Counted from the stretch's first letter, positions 51,401 through 61,014 are shown. The stretch is DNA of 64,000 bases from Clostridium_AD sp050717635 (GCF_050717635.1 NZ_JBOITO010000013.1:186001-250000); one strand, 5' to 3'. Notes: a model not told the origin generated them from the letters alone. Made by a program: numbers and translations.

Positions 51401-51459
51401 TTGACAATTATTAATGTGTGGCATATAATGAACATATGAATAATAGTTCATATGTTCAT
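51401..51459 (+). promoter_or_regulatory. Promoter and palindromic operator of the metal-resistance operon
   Basis: A consensus promoter: TTGACA (51401-51406), 17-base spacer, TATAAT (51424-51429). Overlapping the -10 end is a perfect 13-base inverted repeat, ATGAACATATGAA (51428-51440) and TTCATATGTTCAT (51447-51459), with a 6-base spacer. The position over the start site fits repression by the ArsR-family protein encoded 19 bases downstream. Confidence 0.85.
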
Positions 51460-51477
51460 ATGAATGGAGGTAATTAA

Positions 51478-51840
51478 ATGGGAAAAGATATAGAGATTTG
51501 TACTTGTTCTACTATACATGAAGACGTGGTGGAAAAAGTGAAAAAACTAATTCCACAAGAAGAAACATTATACGATTTAGCGGAGCTTTTTAAAGTTTTT
51601 GGAGATAGTACACGAATTAAAATTATTTGTGTATTATTTGAAAGTGAAATGTGTGTTTGTGATATAGCAGCTCTTCTTAGTATGACTCAATCAGCTATTT
51701 CACATCAACTGCGTGTACTTAAGAATGCTAGACTTGTGAAATATAGAAAAGAAGGTAAGGTTGTTTACTACTCCTTGGACGACAAGCATGTTAAACAAAT
51801 TTTTGATCAAGGACTTATACACATAAAAGAATTTAGATAA
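51478..51840 (+). CDS. CadC-like ArsR-family metal-responsive repressor
   Basis: 120 residues. A winged-helix ArsR protein (DLAELFKVFGDSTRIKI, MTQSAISHQLRVLKNARLVK). The Cys59-Val-Cys61 pair in EMCVCDIA is the alpha-3 ELCVCD-type site, and Cys8 and Cys10 lie near the N-terminus, as in CadC-type Cd/Pb/Zn sensors. Metal binding would release it from the operator overlapping its promoter. It is 70 bases ahead of the heavy-metal ATPase, probably one transcript. Metal specificity is inferred. Confidence 0.92.
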   Translation: MGKDIEICTCSTIHEDVVEKVKKLIPQEETLYDLAELFKVFGDSTRIKIICVLFESEMCVCDIAALLSMTQSAISHQLRVLKNARLVKYRKEGKVVYYSLDDKHVKQIFDQGLIHIKEFR

Positions 51841-51910
51841 TATTCTATTATATAAACTAAAACTTAAGTTTATAAACACATAATAATTATAAAAGCGAGG
51901 TGAATAAGTA

Positions 51911-54052
51911 ATGATTATAATAAAAAGAGAATTCATTTTGAAGGGTTTAGGTTGTGCAAATTGTGCCAATAAAATTGAAGTTCAATGTAAAAAAATAAAT
52001 GGAGTATTAGATGCAAATGTTAATTTTATTAATAAAAGTTTAGTGATTCAATTAGAAGATAAAGAAGATATATTAAGTATTATAGATGAAATAAAAGGAA
52101 TAGTTAAGAGGTTAGAACCCAATGTTGTGGTTATAGAAAACAACTCAAATAAGTCTAAACATGATGAAAATGATCATGCTCATAATAATAGCCATGAAAA
52201 AGAAGGGAATAATAAAAGTAAAATCATTCGTTTTTTTATAGGAGTAGTATTCTTTACCATAGCGATTATATTTAAATTGAATTATTTAGTGGAATTTGCT
52301 TTATTCTTCGTAAGTTACTTGTTAATTGGTGGACCTGTTCTTTTAGTAGCAGGAAGAAACATACTAAGAGGGCAAGTGTTTGATGAAAATTTCTTAATGG
52401 CACTAGCCACAGTAGGTGCATTTTCTATTGGTCAATTTGCAGAAGGTGTTGGGGTTATGCTTTTTTATCAAGTAGGAGAATTTTTCCAAGATGCAGCTGT
52501 AAATAAGTCAAGAAAATCTATAACTGCACTTATGGATATAAGACCAGATTATGCAAATAAGAAAATAAATGGTGAAATTCTAAAACTAGATCCAGAAGAA
52601 TTACAAATTGGAGATATTATAATAGTAAAGCCAGGAGAAAAAGTACCTTTAGATGGAACCGTTATAGAAGGCAAGTCACTATTAGATACTGCGGCCTTAA
52701 CGGGTGAATCTGTTCCGAGAGGAGTTAAGGCTGGAGACGAAATTTTAGCAGGTTGTATAAATAAAAATGGATTATTAACTATTGAGGTTAGCAAGGAATT
52801 TGGACAATCAACTTTGGCAAAAATCCTGGATTTAGTACAAAATGCAAGTAATAAAAAAGCTCCAACTGAAAACTTTATAACTAAATTTGCAAGATATTAC
52901 ACGCCGATTGTAGTTATAAGTGCAACTGCTGTTGCACTAATTCCACCTATTTTAATACCAGAAGCCACATTTTCACAGTGGATATACAGAGCGTTGGTAT
53001 TTTTAGTAGTATCTTGTCCTTGTGCACTAGTAATATCTATTCCACTTGGATTTTTTGGAGGAATAGGTGGTGCTTCTAAAAGTGGGATTTTAGTTAAAGG
53101 TGGAAACTATTTGGAAGCTTTAAATAGTGTTGAAGTGGTAGTTTTTGATAAGACAGGAACACTAACTAAAGGGGTATTCAAGGTTACAGAAATGCATACG
53201 GAGAATGAAATAAGCAGTGAAGAGCTACTAGAATATGCTGCTTTTACAGAAAGCTATTCAAATCATCCTATTGCAACATCTATATTAAAAGCATATGGTA
53301 AGGATATAAGAAAAGAAGATGTTAGCGATTTTTACGAAATAGCTGGGAAAGGTATTAAAGCTAAAGTGAAAGGTAAATATGTATTAGCAGGTAATTCAAA
53401 ACTGATGGATAGTGAGAATATTATCTATAGTAAAGCAGTTAGTGAAGGAACTGTAATTTATGTAGCTATAGACAAGAAATATGCTGGTAGTATTATAATT
53501 TCTGATGAGATAAAAGAAGATTCTAAAAAAGCTATAAGTAATTTAAAGGCAATGGGAGTTAAAAAAATAGTTATGCTAACTGGTGATAATAAAGATATAG
53601 CTAAAAGTATTGGAAGGATTTTAGGGGTAGATGAAGTTTATTCAGAACTCCTTCCACATGAGAAGGTTGAAAGGTTAGAGGCTTTAGATAAACAAAAATC
53701 ATCAAAAGGAAAGATAGTATTTGTAGGGGATGGCATTAATGACGCACCTGTTCTTGCAAGAGCAGATATAGGAATAGCAATGGGTGGAGTTGGTTCTGAT
53801 GCTGCAATAGAAGCTGCAGATATAGTAATAATGACTGATGAACCTTCAAAAATAGCAGAAGCCATTAAAATTGCTAAAAAAACTAAAAAAATTGTTATGC
53901 AAAATATTGTATTTGCTTTAAGTGTAAAATTAGCGATTTTAATATTAGCGGTTTTAGGAATCTCAACTATGTGGGAAGCTGTTTTTGGTGATGTTGGAGT
54001 TGCGCTGATTGCAGTGCTAAATTCTATGAGGGCTATGAAGATTGAAACTTAA
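51911..54052 (+). CDS. cadA: Heavy-metal-exporting P1B ATPase (CadA/ZntA type)
   Basis: 713 residues. An N-terminal heavy-metal-binding domain with GCANCA at 14-19, a His- and Asn-rich linker (DENDHAHNNSHEKEGN, about 84-100), TGES at 264-267, the membrane CPC at 369-371 (SCPCAL), DKTGTLT at 413-419, the SNHPIA nucleotide-domain motif and GDGINDAP. Eight spans. The CPC motif and CadC-like regulator point to Zn2+, Cd2+ or Pb2+ export rather than copper. It ends at a strong terminator. Confidence 0.95.
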   Translation: MIIIKREFILKGLGCANCANKIEVQCKKINGVLDANVNFINKSLVIQLEDKEDILSIIDEIKGIVKRLEPNVVVIENNSNKSKHDENDHAHNNSHEKEGNNKSKIIRFFIGVVFFTIAIIFKLNYLVEFALFFVSYLLIGGPVLLVAGRNILRGQVFDENFLMALATVGAFSIGQFAEGVGVMLFYQVGEFFQDAAVNKSRKSITALMDIRPDYANKKINGEILKLDPEELQIGDIIIVKPGEKVPLDGTVIEGKSLLDTAALTGESVPRGVKAGDEILAGCINKNGLLTIEVSKEFGQSTLAKILDLVQNASNKKAPTENFITKFARYYTPIVVISATAVALIPPILIPEATFSQWIYRALVFLVVSCPCALVISIPLGFFGGIGGASKSGILVKGGNYLEALNSVEVVVFDKTGTLTKGVFKVTEMHTENEISSEELLEYAAFTESYSNHPIATSILKAYGKDIRKEDVSDFYEIAGKGIKAKVKGKYVLAGNSKLMDSENIIYSKAVSEGTVIYVAIDKKYAGSIIISDEIKEDSKKAISNLKAMGVKKIVMLTGDNKDIAKSIGRILGVDEVYSELLPHEKVERLEALDKQKSSKGKIVFVGDGINDAPVLARADIGIAMGGVGSDAAIEAADIVIMTDEPSKIAEAIKIAKKTKKIVMQNIVFALSVKLAILILAVLGISTMWEAVFGDVGVALIAVLNSMRAMKIET

Positions 54053-54098
54053 AAAAACCACCTATACTAGCTATTACAGCTAGTATAGGTGGTTTCTT
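54053..54098. terminator. Terminator of the metal-resistance operon
   Basis: 17-base arms (54055-54071 and 54079-54095) with a 7-base loop and short T run; it may also serve the convergent CBS gene. Confidence 0.9.
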
Positions 54099-54126
54099 AT
54101 AAATTATTTGTTTTAATAACACTTGA

Positions 54127-54561
54127 TTATATTAAATTCAATTTTTTCAATTTTTGATTAGAGTATAACAGATTATAACAATAAGTTATTATGTCACTTC
54201 TTTTAATTATTCCAATAAAAACATCATTATCATCTGTAACAGGAACAAAGTTTTGATTTTTCGCTAGAAATATCAAATCTTCTATGTCTGCATTAATTAA
54301 TACTGATTTATTACTTCTGTGTCTTTCAATATCTTTGATTAAAATATTACTTGTATTATTAAAACTTAAATTTGGAGTGTTCTTTAGTTTCCATAATAAA
54401 TCACCTTCAGTTAAAGTACCTACATAATTACCATTTTCATTTATAAGGGGGATAGCCGTATATTTGTGGTATTCCATACGTTCTAATGCTTGCCTCATTG
54501 TAGAACTTGGTGTTTCATAAATAATTTCATTTTTAGGCGTAAGAAAAAAAGCTATGTTCAT
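54127..54561 (-). CDS. CBS-domain pair protein
   Basis: 144 residues made of two CBS domains (SSTMRQALERMEYHKYTAIP, YVGTLTEGDLLWKL; NKSVLINADIEDLIFLAKNQ, FIGIIKRSDIITYCYN). Stand-alone CBS pairs bind adenosine nucleotides or other ligands and regulate unknown partners. Start at 54561; no clear ribosome site besides an AAAGGGTGG. Monocistronic and convergent with the metal operon. Confidence 0.88.
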   Translation of the reverse strand: MNIAFFLTPKNEIIYETPSSTMRQALERMEYHKYTAIPLINENGNYVGTLTEGDLLWKLKNTPNLSFNNTSNILIKDIERHRSNKSVLINADIEDLIFLAKNQNFVPVTDDNDVFIGIIKRSDIITYCYNLLYSNQKLKKLNLI

Positions 54562-54708
54562 AGTTAACCACCCTTTAGAAATTTATATTTTTTTACAAAA
54601 TATATAACAATATAAGTATAACATATTTTTTACATTTATTTATTAATATTCTATTAAATCAAAATTTTTATGTTACAATGAATTAATTAATAATCAAGGA
54701 GTGAGCGC

Positions 54709-56622
54709 ATGAATAATTTTTCATCAATTGATGAATATAAAAAAGCCAATAAATCAGCTAAATTAAGATATTACACAGATATAGCAAAAGGAAATTCTGG
54801 CTATATTTTATCCTTAGATAGTATTTTGAAAAAAGTAGATATAGTAGCAGAAATTCCACTGGGGCTAAAAAGTATTCCATTAAAAAAGATACTTGGAACT
54901 TATTTTTATACAAGGAGCAGAGATTTTGCAATGAATTTTCTTCCTCTAGCTAGTGAAGACAGTGAGTTTTCTACGAAATGGCAAGCACTCTATGCTCATC
55001 ATATTAATGAAGGAATAAGAGATCCTATAAAAATTTATGAGTACATGAATGACTTCTATGTTATGGAGGGAAATAAACGGGTAAGTGTACTAAATTATGT
55101 GGATGCTTATTCAATAGAGGGCGAAGTTATAAGGTTAGTTCCTAAAAGAGATGAGAATGATTTAAATAATATAATATACTATGAATTTTTGGAGTTTAAT
55201 AATAAAACAGGGATAAATGACATTTGGTTTACTAAGGAGGGTAGTTTTATAGAGCTTGGCAAGTATTTAGATGAATATGATCCAAAACTGGAATTGTTTC
55301 CTGATAAATACCAGCATTTTTCGAAAAACGTTTATTCACCATTTAGGAATACATTTTATGAATTAGGTGGAGAAAAACTAGGTATTACAACTGGAGATGC
55401 GTTATTAGAGTATATAAAAATATATGGTATATCGGATGAATTTAAAGAAACAAAAAGAAAATCGAGAGTCCGTAAGTTTTTAGAAGAACTTAGTTTACTT
55501 TCAAAAAATAATGCTGTAGATATTCAAACAGAACCTTTTGATGTGCACAAAAAAAATGTTATTAACACATTTACAAATTTAGTTGCACCACACAAAAAAT
55601 TAAGAGTGGCTTTTGTTTTTGAAAAAACTATTAAGACCTCAGGTTGGAGCTATGTTCATAATATAGGCAGAGTATACGCAGAGAAGCAATTAGAAGGTCA
55701 AGTAGAGACCACTATCATAAATAATTTTGAAACTGATGGTGATGGTTACGAGGTATTGAGGGAGTTATGTGAAGAAGACTATGATATTATATTTACTACA
55801 TGTCCATCTTATCTTAATACAACTTTAAGAGCTGCTTTAAAGTATGATAATATTAAGTTCTTTAACTGTTCTCCAGTAAAGGCATATAGAAATGTAAGCA
55901 CATATTTTGGGCGTTCTCATGAACCAAGATTTTTACTTGGGCTTATTGCAGGGGCTATTTCTAAAACAAACATTATAGGATATATAGATATTCATAGTGA
56001 AACTGAAATTATAACAGGAATTAATGCTTTTGCACTAGGCGTTAAAACTGTAAATCCTAATGCGAAAGTTATAATTTCATGGCTTAATGAGCCGGGTGAT
56101 ATGGAGCATTCTAAAGAATTAATTCAAGGCCTTAAAAAGAGTGGTGCAGATCTTATAATGCAAAATGATCTAATAGCTTTAGGTAAGGGGTCAAGAGACT
56201 TTGGACTATATTCACTAAAATATAATGAACAAGAAGAAAAATGGATACCTGATGTAAACTATGGTTTAGTCACATGGGACTGGGGAGAATTTTACGAGAA
56301 AATACTTAGAAATATAGTAAATGGTAGTTTTAAAGGAATATTTAGTACGCAGTCTAAACGGGTAAGCTTTTGGTGGGGTATGGACTCGGGTCTTGTGGAT
56401 ATTATATATTCTAAACATAATGTGCCAATCCAAACTCAGAAACTAGTAGATATTATGAGAGAACTAATTATTGAAAATAAATATCATACCTTCGTAGGTC
56501 CGATTTATGACACTGAAGGCGAGCTTAAGATAAATGACGGTGACATAGGAAACTATGAGGATATGCTATATATGGATTGGTTTGTAGATAACGTAATAGG
56601 AGAAATTCCTAAAACAGACTAA
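54709..56622 (+). CDS. Cytoplasmic fusion of a ParB-like domain and a BMP/PnrA-type ligand-binding domain
   Basis: 637 residues with no signal peptide. The N-terminal part has a ParB/Srx-like motif around residues 105-150 (DPIKIYEYMNDFYVMEGNKR then VSVLNYVDAYSIEGEVIRLV). From about 300 the sequence resembles BMP/PnrA periplasmic binding proteins, which bind purine nucleosides (VAFVFEKTIKTSGWSYVHNI, YFGRSHEPRFLLGLIAGAIS, GADLIMQNDLIALGKGSRDF). Without a secretion signal it cannot be an ordinary lipoprotein receptor, so an intracellular sensor is likely. It precedes a metallophosphoesterase gene by 19 bases. AAGGAGTG is the ribosome site. Confidence 0.75.
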   Translation: MNNFSSIDEYKKANKSAKLRYYTDIAKGNSGYILSLDSILKKVDIVAEIPLGLKSIPLKKILGTYFYTRSRDFAMNFLPLASEDSEFSTKWQALYAHHINEGIRDPIKIYEYMNDFYVMEGNKRVSVLNYVDAYSIEGEVIRLVPKRDENDLNNIIYYEFLEFNNKTGINDIWFTKEGSFIELGKYLDEYDPKLELFPDKYQHFSKNVYSPFRNTFYELGGEKLGITTGDALLEYIKIYGISDEFKETKRKSRVRKFLEELSLLSKNNAVDIQTEPFDVHKKNVINTFTNLVAPHKKLRVAFVFEKTIKTSGWSYVHNIGRVYAEKQLEGQVETTIINNFETDGDGYEVLRELCEEDYDIIFTTCPSYLNTTLRAALKYDNIKFFNCSPVKAYRNVSTYFGRSHEPRFLLGLIAGAISKTNIIGYIDIHSETEIITGINAFALGVKTVNPNAKVIISWLNEPGDMEHSKELIQGLKKSGADLIMQNDLIALGKGSRDFGLYSLKYNEQEEKWIPDVNYGLVTWDWGEFYEKILRNIVNGSFKGIFSTQSKRVSFWWGMDSGLVDIIYSKHNVPIQTQKLVDIMRELIIENKYHTFVGPIYDTEGELKINDGDIGNYEDMLYMDWFVDNVIGEIPKTD

Positions 56623-56641
56623 ACATTCAAAAGATGAGAAG

Positions 56642-57238
56642 GTGATTAACGTTAAGGTTTTATTAGTTTCAGATGTTGAAGATATTTATATTTGGGATCA
56701 TTTTGATCACGAAAGATTTAAAGATATTGAACTTGTAATATCTTGTGGAGATTTAAAAGCTGATTATTTAGAATATATAGCCAACATGATTAAGGCGCCG
56801 GTATTTTATGTTAATGGTAATCATGATACTAAGTATTTAGAAAAACCTCCAGGGGGATGTATTCCCATTGATGATAAAATTATAATTTACAAAAAAATTA
56901 GAATACTAGGACTTGGTGGATCTATTGACTATAATAAGGGCGTTTTTCAATATTCTCAAAAGGAAATGCATAGAAGAGTTTTTAAATTAAAATTTTCTCT
57001 ATGGAAGAATAAAGGATTTGATATATTAGTAACCCATTCACCAGCCAAAGGCATAGGGGATGGTAAAGATAAATGTCATCAGGGATTTGAGGTATTTGTA
57101 GAGCTTTTAAACAAATATTCACCAAAATATTTCTTTTATGGTCACCAACATTTAGAATATAGTAACGGAGCAAGAAAAATGATTTATAACACCACCACTA
57201 CCATAAATGCATTTAGATATCATATTATTGAAATATAA
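56642..57238 (+). CDS. Calcineurin-like metallophosphoesterase
   Basis: 198 residues starting with GTG behind GAGAAGG. Metallophosphoesterase motifs: LLVSDVEDIY (the usual D-x-H is D-x-E here), SCGDLKA, VNGNHDT, VTHSPAKGIGD and FYGHQHLEYS. The Asp-x-Glu substitution may alter the metal site. A soluble phosphatase or phosphodiesterase whose substrate is unknown. It directly follows the ParB/BMP fusion in the same transcript, so the two probably act together. Confidence 0.88.
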   Translation: MINVKVLLVSDVEDIYIWDHFDHERFKDIELVISCGDLKADYLEYIANMIKAPVFYVNGNHDTKYLEKPPGGCIPIDDKIIIYKKIRILGLGGSIDYNKGVFQYSQKEMHRRVFKLKFSLWKNKGFDILVTHSPAKGIGDGKDKCHQGFEVFVELLNKYSPKYFFYGHQHLEYSNGARKMIYNTTTTINAFRYHIIEI

Positions 57239-57262
57239 AAGCAGCCCATGGGCTGCTTTTAT
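57235..57262. terminator. Bidirectional terminator
   Basis: A perfect palindrome, AAAAGCAGCCCA and its complement (57237-57260), with A and T flanks, between two convergent genes. Confidence 0.85.
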
Positions 57263-58152
57263 ATTGATATTTTCTTGTGTTTAAGGAAACTCAACTTAGT
57301 TTCTGTTGTTATGATGGCTATAAATATAGTTAAACATCCTAAAATCATTTTTGATGTAAATATTTCATTAAGCATTATTACAGATAAAATAGAACCAAAA
57401 ACAGATTCTAAACATAGAATGATTGCAGCATGAGTAGATGTTGTATATTTTTGTGCTACATTTTGTATAATAAATGCAAGCATTGTACTAAAAATTGCCA
57501 AATAGCCAATTGCAAAAACTGTATCTGAATTTAATGCTTGTGGTATTGGCTCAAATATCGAAGCAGCTATAATTGAAAACACTGCGGCGGCACCTAACTG
57601 TATTATTACAAGTGATATAGCATCGACTTTTTCAATGAAAAAACCAACTGAAACTATGTGAGCTGCGAAAAATACTGCGCATAGTAAGGTTAAACTGTCG
57701 CCAAGGCTAATATTTATACCTCCATCTAAGGTTAACATCCCTATTCCAATAAAACATAGAAATGCAGCTACTAATGAATATGAGTCTGGTCTCTTTTTGC
57801 TAATTACCCAATAAAGAAAGGGGACAATAACTACATTAGTTCCAGTTAAAAATGCATTCTTACCAGCGGTTGTATATTTCATACCCACAGTTTGGGCGGC
57901 AAAGCCTAAAAATAGTAGAAGGCCAACCAAAGTTCCAATCTTTAACTCATTTAGAGTAATGTGTTTAATTTTCTTTCTAAAAACTAATAGCATAATTATC
58001 ACAGAAATACCAAATCGCATTGCCGTAATATAAAAAGGTGTAATACTGTCTAAAGCACCTTTTACAGCTATAAACCCTCCGCCCCACATAAGTGCAACTA
58101 GGAGTAAAGACAAATCAGCCAGAACACTCTTTTTTTTGTCATTATTTTTCAC
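57259..58152 (-). CDS. EamA/DMT-family transporter
   Basis: 297 residues with ten membrane spans in two EamA repeats (LLLVALMWGGGFIAVKGAL at the start; LTLLCAVFFAAHIVSVGFFI and the LCLESVFGSILSVIML repeat later). DMT transporters move metabolites such as amino acids or nucleotides; substrate unknown. Start is GTG at 58152, which has AAAGGAG eight bases upstream; an in-frame GTG at 58161 lies inside that site. Monocistronic. Confidence 0.9.
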   Translation of the reverse strand: MKNNDKKKSVLADLSLLLVALMWGGGFIAVKGALDSITPFYITAMRFGISVIIMLLVFRKKIKHITLNELKIGTLVGLLLFLGFAAQTVGMKYTTAGKNAFLTGTNVVIVPFLYWVISKKRPDSYSLVAAFLCFIGIGMLTLDGGINISLGDSLTLLCAVFFAAHIVSVGFFIEKVDAISLVIIQLGAAAVFSIIAASIFEPIPQALNSDTVFAIGYLAIFSTMLAFIIQNVAQKYTTSTHAAIILCLESVFGSILSVIMLNEIFTSKMILGCLTIFIAIITTETKLSFLKHKKISI

Positions 58153-58184
58153 GGTTAGCACTCCTTTAAAATGTTAGTCCATTA

Positions 58185-59249
58185 TTAGGGTATAAGTTCT
58201 ATTATAAACAAATCTTTTTCTACGCTTAAATCTACAAAGTTTGAATCAATAGTTATGAGGGGTCTTGAAATATTATTTGGATCTAATTTTATTATTTTAC
58301 CAATAGAATCATTATTAAGTTTTACCATTTCACCGGTGTAATAATTTAACATCTGTGTTATAAAGGTAGTGAGGTAATTATAATCAAATAAGCCCATACA
58401 ATCATGTTTCATAAATTCTAACACCACAAGTGGGTTTTGTTTTTTTCTATACACTTTGTTAGAGGTCATGGCATCAAACATGTCAGTAATTCCTATTATT
58501 TTCGCGAAATCACTAATTTTATCTTCTTTTAAACCAAACGGATAACCTGAACCATCTAAACGTTCATGGTGCATAAGTATACCAAGTCCTACAGACTCAT
58601 CTAAATAAGGAATGTTTTTTACAAGATCATAAGAGTAAATTGAATGTTTTTTGATTTCTTTAAACTCTGTTTGTGTAAGGCTAGAAGGTTTATTTAATAT
58701 ATTTTGATTAACTTTTGTTTTACCTATATCATGGAGAAAAGCTGAATATGTTAAAAGTATTAGATCCTTTTTAGCAAAATTAAGCCACTTACCTAACATA
58801 GAACTTAAAAGTGCAACGTTTACGCAGTGGTGTACAAGATATTCATCCATATTTCCGGAATTTGTTATAGTCTTTAATATAGCACCATAATCATTAAGAT
58901 TGTCTAAGATTTCTTTTGACATAAATCTTATTTCAGTTAAGTCTAGTTGGGTGCTTGTTTCTATACTATTTAAAAAATTATTAATGTTACTGGAAAAACG
59001 ATTTAGCACAATTTCGGTTTGAATTAAATTTTGTTCTCTTGAAATTTGTGAGTCAGGTATATTCATTTCACCGTTATCATAAACGTTTATAGTGTTTAAT
59101 GGATAGAATTCTAGAATTTTTTTAATCATAGAATTATTCAATGAAACTTCCTTTGTAACTAAGGTTAAACCATTTAATATTAAATCTTCTGATAAAATCA
59201 TGTTTGGTTTCAATTCGTAAATGTTTATATTATTAACTTTTGTTTTCAT
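58185..59249 (-). CDS. HD-GYP domain protein (probable cyclic-di-GMP phosphodiesterase)
   Basis: 354 residues. The C-terminal half carries HDIGK near residue 171 and HHERLDGSGYP near 227, the signatures of HD-GYP domains that hydrolyse cyclic di-GMP. The N-terminal 120 residues form a helical sensory or dimer domain with no receiver motif (NINIYELKPNMILSEDLILN is a shared N-terminal region). Intracellular. It is preceded by GGGGATA and lies in its own transcript. Its signal is unknown. Confidence 0.9.
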   Translation of the reverse strand: MKTKVNNINIYELKPNMILSEDLILNGLTLVTKEVSLNNSMIKKILEFYPLNTINVYDNGEMNIPDSQISREQNLIQTEIVLNRFSSNINNFLNSIETSTQLDLTEIRFMSKEILDNLNDYGAILKTITNSGNMDEYLVHHCVNVALLSSMLGKWLNFAKKDLILLTYSAFLHDIGKTKVNQNILNKPSSLTQTEFKEIKKHSIYSYDLVKNIPYLDESVGLGILMHHERLDGSGYPFGLKEDKISDFAKIIGITDMFDAMTSNKVYRKKQNPLVVLEFMKHDCMGLFDYNYLTTFITQMLNYYTGEMVKLNNDSIGKIIKLDPNNISRPLITIDSNFVDLSVEKDLFIIELIP

Positions 59250-59594
59250 AGAGGTATCCCCTTTCGAAAATAATTCGTAGTTTTTTAAATTAGTGACATG
59301 GTATGTAAATCTAAAAGTTTAGTAATTTTATTTTACCATAAAAACTATTATTATCCTATCAATAAATAGATAATAAGTTATCATATTTTCAAAATGTAGT
59401 GGTTTTCTTATCTAATTTACATTTGTTATTAACATATTTATAATTAATTCAGAGCAAAACACTAAGAATTGATTTATATAGGACTTCTTATAAGAAGTGA
59501 GATAAAAAAATGGAAATATACGATTAAATGAATTTGAAATATAATACCCTAATTATTCATCATTGAATAATTAGGGTATTATTGATTAGTGAAA
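59250..59594. other. AT-rich intergenic region with a palindrome and terminator
   Basis: About 345 bases without a gene. ACTTCTTATAAGAAGT (59483-59498) is a perfect 16-base palindrome. The terminator for the PAP2 gene is at 59541-59582. The rest is AT-rich and presumably holds the HD-GYP promoter. Confidence 0.6.
59539..59584 (-). terminator. Terminator of the PAP2 gene
   Basis: 19-base arms (59541-59559 and 59564-59582) with loop TCAT; strongly paired and AT-rich at the base. Confidence 0.85.
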
Positions 59595-60179
59595 CTAATT
59601 AGATTTTGATTTATTTTTAAAAATATTTAGCTTAATAGTAAAATACTTGTCTAAAAATTTATTTACACCTTTGTTCATACAAAACTTATAAATAATAATA
59701 GTAATAGAAGACCATACTACGGCTAGAAACCATCCACCCAAAATATCTGTTGTATAGTGAACGCCAAGGTAAACTCTACTAATGCCTACAAGAATTAAAT
59801 ATGTAACTATAAAACCACTAATTAAATAGGAAGCTTTTTTATTTTTCATTCGTTTAAGTATAAAGTAGATAAATACTATAGCTATAGCGGTAGAAATTGA
59901 AGAATGACCGCTAGGGAAACCATAGCCATGAGACTCAACTAATTTTAGTCCCACGGGTCTAGATCTTTTTACTACATTCTTTAGTAATAAGTTGGTGGCA
60001 CCAGTAAAGCCAATATTGAATACACAACAAATAGCTTCCAATTTGTTATTCAATAGGTATAATATACTAAAAACCAATAGGCTTATTAAAATCTGAAAGC
60101 CAGGGTCTGAAGATTTTGAAATAGCAATAAAAAATTTATCCCATCCGACATTTATGGAACTCGTTAAATAATAGTGCAT
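59595..60179 (-). CDS. PAP2-family membrane phosphatase
   Basis: 194 residues with about five membrane spans. The three phosphatase motifs are present: KNVVKRSRP, the PSGHSS motif and SRVYLGVHYTTDILGG. It would dephosphorylate a lipid phosphate such as undecaprenyl pyrophosphate or phosphatidylglycerol phosphate outside the membrane. Monocistronic. The basic tail (KLNIFKNKSKSN) is cytoplasmic. Confidence 0.93.
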   Translation of the reverse strand: MHYYLTSSINVGWDKFFIAISKSSDPGFQILISLLVFSILYLLNNKLEAICCVFNIGFTGATNLLLKNVVKRSRPVGLKLVESHGYGFPSGHSSISTAIAIVFIYFILKRMKNKKASYLISGFIVTYLILVGISRVYLGVHYTTDILGGWFLAVVWSSITIIIYKFCMNKGVNKFLDKYFTIKLNIFKNKSKSN

Positions 60180-60496
60180 TTTAATTTAACCATCCTCTCT
60201 AAATTACATTGAATAATAGCCTGTGCACTAAATAATATTTCAATAAACAACATACTAAATTCAAATTAAGTCACAGGATACAATTAATATTATATCAAAA
60301 GCAACATTTAATAGATACATATATATTTACTCGGAACAAAAATTTGATATATAGCATGGGATTTACAATGAATTTTATGGTTGAAATAGATTTATCAATA
60401 TATATTTATTGAAAAACAATAAATATATATTGATAAATGGTTTATACTGTAGTATTATTGGAATTGTAGGAAATAGTACTGAGGGAGGAACATGAA
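60180..60496. other. Intergenic region with a 21-base inverted repeat
   Basis: No gene. The divergent promoters of the PAP2 and DUF2975 genes are presumably here. The 21-base inverted repeat at 60391-60437 is listed separately; the stretch to its left (60180-60390) shows no structure I can name. Confidence 0.6.
60391..60437. promoter_or_regulatory. Perfect 21-base inverted repeat upstream of the DUF2975/XRE operon
   Basis: Arms at 60391-60411 and 60417-60437 are exact complements, with a 5-base A loop, beginning TTTATCAATATATATT. It is A/T only in the arms apart from two C/G. About 60 bases upstream of the DUF2975 gene, so an operator for the operon-encoded XRE regulator, or a terminator with poor tail, are both possible. 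Confidence 0.55.
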
Positions 60497-60991
60497 ATGA
60501 AATATTATGGCAAAATGTCTTTAGCATCACTATTAAAAATATCTTTAGATATTATGATTATTACGGGTATAGTTATCTGTTTTCTAATGTCAAAACAAAC
60601 ATTAATGGAAAAAGGCGTAGATATGACAGAGGGTAGATTTATTATTACAAATATTTTATTTATCCTAGGGTCAACCTCTATTATACTAATTTTGTTTAAT
60701 CTTAGAAAAATAGTTAATTCACTAATAAAGGTGACACCTTTTATTAAAGATAATGTACTTTGTTTGAAAAACATATCATTATTGTGTTTTATAATCGCAA
60801 TATGTTATACTTTGAATTTTTTTATTAATGGTCAATATAAAAACTTTAATATTGCCTATATAGACTCCAGCGGAATACATACTGATATTGAATTTTTAAT
60901 ATTTTTTTTTGTTGGATGTTTTATTTTAATTTTATCTCAGGTTTTCAAACAGGCGGTAGAAGTAAAAGAAGAAAATGAATTTACAATATAA
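60497..60991 (+). CDS. DUF2975 membrane protein
   Basis: 164 residues with four membrane spans (about 12-32, 48-68, 88-110 and 133-155). The pattern LRKIVNSLIKVTPFIKDNVL between spans is the DUF2975 signature. Such genes are almost always followed by a small XRE-type regulator, as here, so they may form a membrane sensor and regulator pair. GGGAGG precedes the ATG. First gene of a four-gene run. Confidence 0.9.
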   Translation: MKYYGKMSLASLLKISLDIMIITGIVICFLMSKQTLMEKGVDMTEGRFIITNILFILGSTSIILILFNLRKIVNSLIKVTPFIKDNVLCLKNISLLCFIIAICYTLNFFINGQYKNFNIAYIDSSGIHTDIEFLIFFFVGCFILILSQVFKQAVEVKEENEFTI

Positions 60992-61014
60992 TGGGAAACA
61001 ACATGGAGGTTAAT

